Source: Aculops lycopersici (Eukaryota; Arthropoda; Arachnida; Trombidiformes; Eriophyidae). Taken from it: DNA of 64,000 bases. The position numbers and the translations under genes are program-made. The notes below the pieces were generated by a model. That model did not search any database, had not been told where the DNA came from, and saw nothing but the letters and a program-made list of their open reading frames with translations. Below, one piece after another: positions 61,106 to 64,000 of the stretch; positions within the stretch are counted from its first letter, which is position 1, and every line of letters starts with the position of its first letter. The stretch spans positions 5,752,830-5,816,829 of the forward strand of contig WNKI01000001.1 in NCBI GenBank assembly GCA_015350385.1, written 5' to 3'.

Positions 61106-62963
61106 CTACTAACACCATTGCAACTACGACTGCCCATTAGTTGGCTCCATTACTATTACACAAAACTACAACATTAGCAATAACGACTACAACATAACGA
61201 AAACTACTACAACACCACCGAAGCCAGCAATAATCAACAGGTGGCTAGGCAGGCAGGCAATCAAGGCGCTTGCAAATTGTCGCATCCATTAAGGTGAAGA
61301 GAAGAGTCAGCTAACTACCAACATTTCGGTGGTGAGTGGTACTAGTGGTGAGTTCCTGTTGTTGTTGTTGTTGTTTTTGTTTCTGCCATTACGGTTGCCT
61401 GCGAGTCTATTTGTCGGTCTCTATCTGAGTGTCTATTACAAAGTTTCTAAGTGAGACGTCAAGTTGGTTGCGCAACAAGTTGGTGTTGACTGAACCATTG
61501 CGCGTTGGGCTCAGCTAGGATTTCATCGAGCTGTGTGCTAAAAATTCAGGTAATAATTAGTGTCTTGGGCGAAGCCAAATTAACCTCCCGCTGCTGCTGC
61601 TGCTGTTGTCGTCGCCGTAGCTGTTGCCTTTGCTGTTGCCATCACTCAAGCATCTCCCGGTTCAATTGAGCTTTGGATAGAGAAACTGTTCGAGTTGGAG
61701 CTGTTAAAGTGAGGTTAACTTGAAGCATCATGACTTCAACGGCCACTACGACGGCCATGCCAAGTCGATTAGTCAGCCAACCAGCCAGCCAGTCAGTCAG
61801 TCAGCCAGCCAGCCAGCCACCAGAAAGCGTTCTCAGTATTTTGTTTGCAAACTTGCTGCATGGCAAACCAACTTCCGCCGACCGCCGCCCCACCGCTCGG
61901 GTTCTCTCCTTCTGCCTCTCACTTTCGTCCATTAAGGTATAGAGTCTCGCTGACTTGTTGGCATTTATTGTGCTGTTAATATAACTGCTTCTTTGCGCAT
62001 TTGTCTATTCTAATTCATGGCTTGCCTCCATTATGTAGTGAGACGCAACTTGGGCTAAATGCGTAATAGCAAGCTCATAACCGCTGACATACACCCTTAA
62101 AATTAATGGCCCTTCATCTCGATTTAAGAGCAGGTGAGAGGGCGGAGAGATAGCGCCAAGCAAACGATGAGAGCTACAGGTAACTCCCCTTGAGGAGGAG
62201 GAGGAGAGAGATGTCGGGCGTTGTGCGGATTCCGTCAGATGGCAGCCAAGTAGCCATCTCTCTCTCTCTATCTATCTATCTCTTTCTCCCTCACCAACTC
62301 TCGACAACGACGACGACGACGACGACGGCGACAAGAAGACGCTCTGCACGTTCTCTAAAAATACTTTACAATAAAATCAAAGGACCCACATCATATGATC
62401 TCAAGTACACGATTCGTGAGTGGGCGTTCCTGGTACCCAAACTGAACATAATTTGCCGACTTCGGGTTTTCGCCAGGTATTCGCCGAGTTGATACACTCC
62501 AAGTTGATATACCTGGCAAGAAAAGGACTAAACTAAAAACTTGTGCACGTTACGCCCCCCTATTAATATATCGATTATCGATCTTTTTTCTTTCAGCAAA
62601 ACTATTTCACCTCGCTAGTCAACTAAGGCATATAAACACCAATAATAGTGGTACATCCGCTACTCCATCAGCTGGCTGGCTGGCTGGCTGACTGACTGAC
62701 TGCACTAAACTGGACCGATTTTAGAGTTATTATTCCCTCCTGCCTAACAATTATCTCCTCATATTTCAACTAGAACAACGGCAGCAACATCAATAATCAC
62801 TACAACGACCACCACCATTTTATGCCAATGCGAATTGATGGCCCGCGACACACCCACTGGGCGCTCGCGGGTCTAGCGTGAGCGGGGCTCAAACGGCAGC
62901 TATCAACTTTAGCTGGAATAGTGTAAATTGTTTGCCCTCAATAGAAAGCCAATCGTTGCTCCA

Positions 62964-62964
<1 letters not shown>

Positions 62965-62994
<30 letters not shown>
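62965..62994. repeat. (GA)n microsatellite
   Basis: About 14 uninterrupted GA/AG dinucleotides. Confidence 0.9.
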
Positions 62995-63003
<9 letters not shown>

Positions 63004-63210
63004 CTAAACATGGTGACGGGAGATTAAGAGAGACAGAGAGCTTATTTTCATGAGCACAGGTAGATAAGTAGATGGACAGCACCAACCACCTGAGCGCGCG
63101 AGTCCCATTCTATCGCTCTGGCTCGCTCCATCGAAATTGGAATGAAGTTTGAGAGTTAATTTTTCCTCCTCCTCCTCCTCCTCCTCCTGAGCCTCATCAT
63201 CATGGCCACA

Positions 63211-63417
63211 GATGTATGTGGCAGAGCAACAGTCGACCAGTTCGATGCAGATTTCCCCTGACTTCTCGACTCCCTCGCAAAATAAGCGCCTCGCGCGGCC
63301 GGATGTTCGCGTATGTCAATCAAATGTGAGCAAGGGACGCCGGAAACTAGTGCTCCATCCGCTCCGCGATCCAGAGTTCATAAACTCAACTCAGTTGGCT
63401 GTGTCGTGCGCCCACGC
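63211..63417 (+). CDS. Candidate internal or first coding exon (unassigned)
   Basis: A fully open stretch bounded by an acceptor-like GGCCACAG at its left and a CACGCAG|GTAACT donor at its right. It encodes about 69 residues starting MYVAEQQSTSSMQ. Composition is mixed and not repeat-driven, unlike the surroundings, but no family is recognised. It could belong to a gene continuing right of the window. Confidence 0.25.
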
Positions 63418-64000
63418 AGGTAACTGCCTGTAGACCGCAGCGAGAGTAACAGTAGCAGCATTTGTAGTGGCCACTTGATTTGATTGGCATAAAACAGCGC
63501 TCAAATTGTGTTTTAAACCAGCCAGTTGTCAAGTTATTTTGTGTGTTGTACATAGTAACTTATATAAACTTTATTATCAACTCACCTCCGGCGGCGTCAT
63601 CGTCATCATGATGATGATCAGCATCCGACTTGCGACATGACAGCAAACTAAATCATTTACGCCTCCTTAGTCTCTAGTTCGTGAGAGTTGGCGATTTCCT
63701 GTTTGGTCTTGCGGTCGAGCCAGTCACTCGGTGGCGTAACAGAAGCCGATGGTCGCCAATTGGTTTGAGATGAAAGCTCGAATGTGAAAAGTGAAGTGAA
63801 GTGAGCATTCAAATTTTGGCTCCTCACTGTTACCACGAGACCCCATTAGAGTAAAAACCAACATGATGGGAATGGGCAGAAATAGAGACTTGATTTGCAT
63901 GCCAACAAGTAGCGTGACGCGCAGCGTTGCTCGCTCTTCATCTGTCATGACTCATTGGGTGGAATCATCATAAGCTATTCTAGCAAGCGGTAGATGATGA
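63418..64000. other. Non-coding right edge
   Basis: No supported gene. A 74-codon minus-strand frame (63724-63948) is not convincing. Confidence 0.4.

Larger units (their letters stand above)
59435..63210. other. Gene-poor, microsatellite-rich region
   Basis: No supported gene. It contains TAG/TGG runs near 60236-60280, a long ACC/ACT tract, CAGC(C/T)AGT-type short repeats near 61777-61820, ACGACG near 62305-62330, CTGGCTGG/CTGACTGA near 62670-62700 and a (GA)n tract. The ORFs here are short and repeat-derived. Confidence 0.5.

Noticed and set aside
61720..61942. Two overlapping frames with SQPASQ repeats
   Set aside because: Products of a CAGC(C/T)AGT simple repeat read in two frames.
1..64000. 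Search for rRNA, tRNA genes, CRISPR arrays, viral insertions or bacterial operons
   Set aside because: None could be supported by eye; the gene content and splice sites are eukaryotic throughout.

Overview
This is a nuclear window from a small-genome invertebrate, most likely an arthropod. The evidence is a pyrokinin/CAPA-type receptor, a CG14207/HSPB8-type small heat shock protein, a CRTC coactivator, a possible Dlish-like SH3 protein, GT-AG introns and an EF-1alpha gene with a TATA box and a pyrimidine-rich start region. Most conserved genes are single open exons (EHD, GlyRS, PGM2, MCMBP, GCDH, UNG, LIPT1, BCCIP). The few introns I could place are mostly short and mostly in phase 0. Strong intron depletion is known in some mites, eriophyoids in particular, so a mite is my best guess. 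That is an inference, not a demonstration.

Layout. From 1 to 9.8 kb there is a long intron-like non-coding stretch, a minus-strand pyrokinin-type GPCR (5' coding exon only, with a giant third intracellular loop) and a two-exon SWEET sugar transporter. From 9.8 to 13.5 kb there is no convincing gene, but there is a 490-bp hAT-like non-autonomous transposon with 29-bp terminal inverted repeats and a perfect 8-bp target duplication. From 13.5 to 46.3 kb genes are dense: CRTC, a very short ELYS-like nucleoporin, EHD1/Past1, EF-1alpha, UNG, GCDH, a two-SH3 adaptor, BCCIP, LIPT1, PGM2, a small ORF, a secreted cysteine-rich peptide, the ATP23 protease, MCMBP, LIN7, two head-to-head single-pass membrane proteins, GlyRS, TMEM68, a two-pass membrane protein and FAD synthase. 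From 47.4 to 52.8 kb lies a three-exon gene for a large disordered protein. From 52.8 to 57.3 kb is a gene-poor stretch. At 57.3-59.4 kb a small heat shock protein and a miniature AF4/FMR2 (AFF) protein converge. From 59.4 to 64 kb there is microsatellite-rich sequence with one candidate exon.

The gene-dense part is a housekeeping neighbourhood: translation (EF-1alpha, GlyRS), DNA maintenance (UNG, MCMBP, BCCIP), mitochondrial metabolism (GCDH, LIPT1, ATP23) and membrane traffic or polarity (EHD, LIN7). Several pairs share short divergent promoters. Two normally very large nuclear proteins, ELYS and AFF4, appear here in miniature. The AFF protein joins its two conserved ends through about 150 residues of a perfect hexapeptide-type charged helix. 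That protein and the transposon are the most unusual items in the window.
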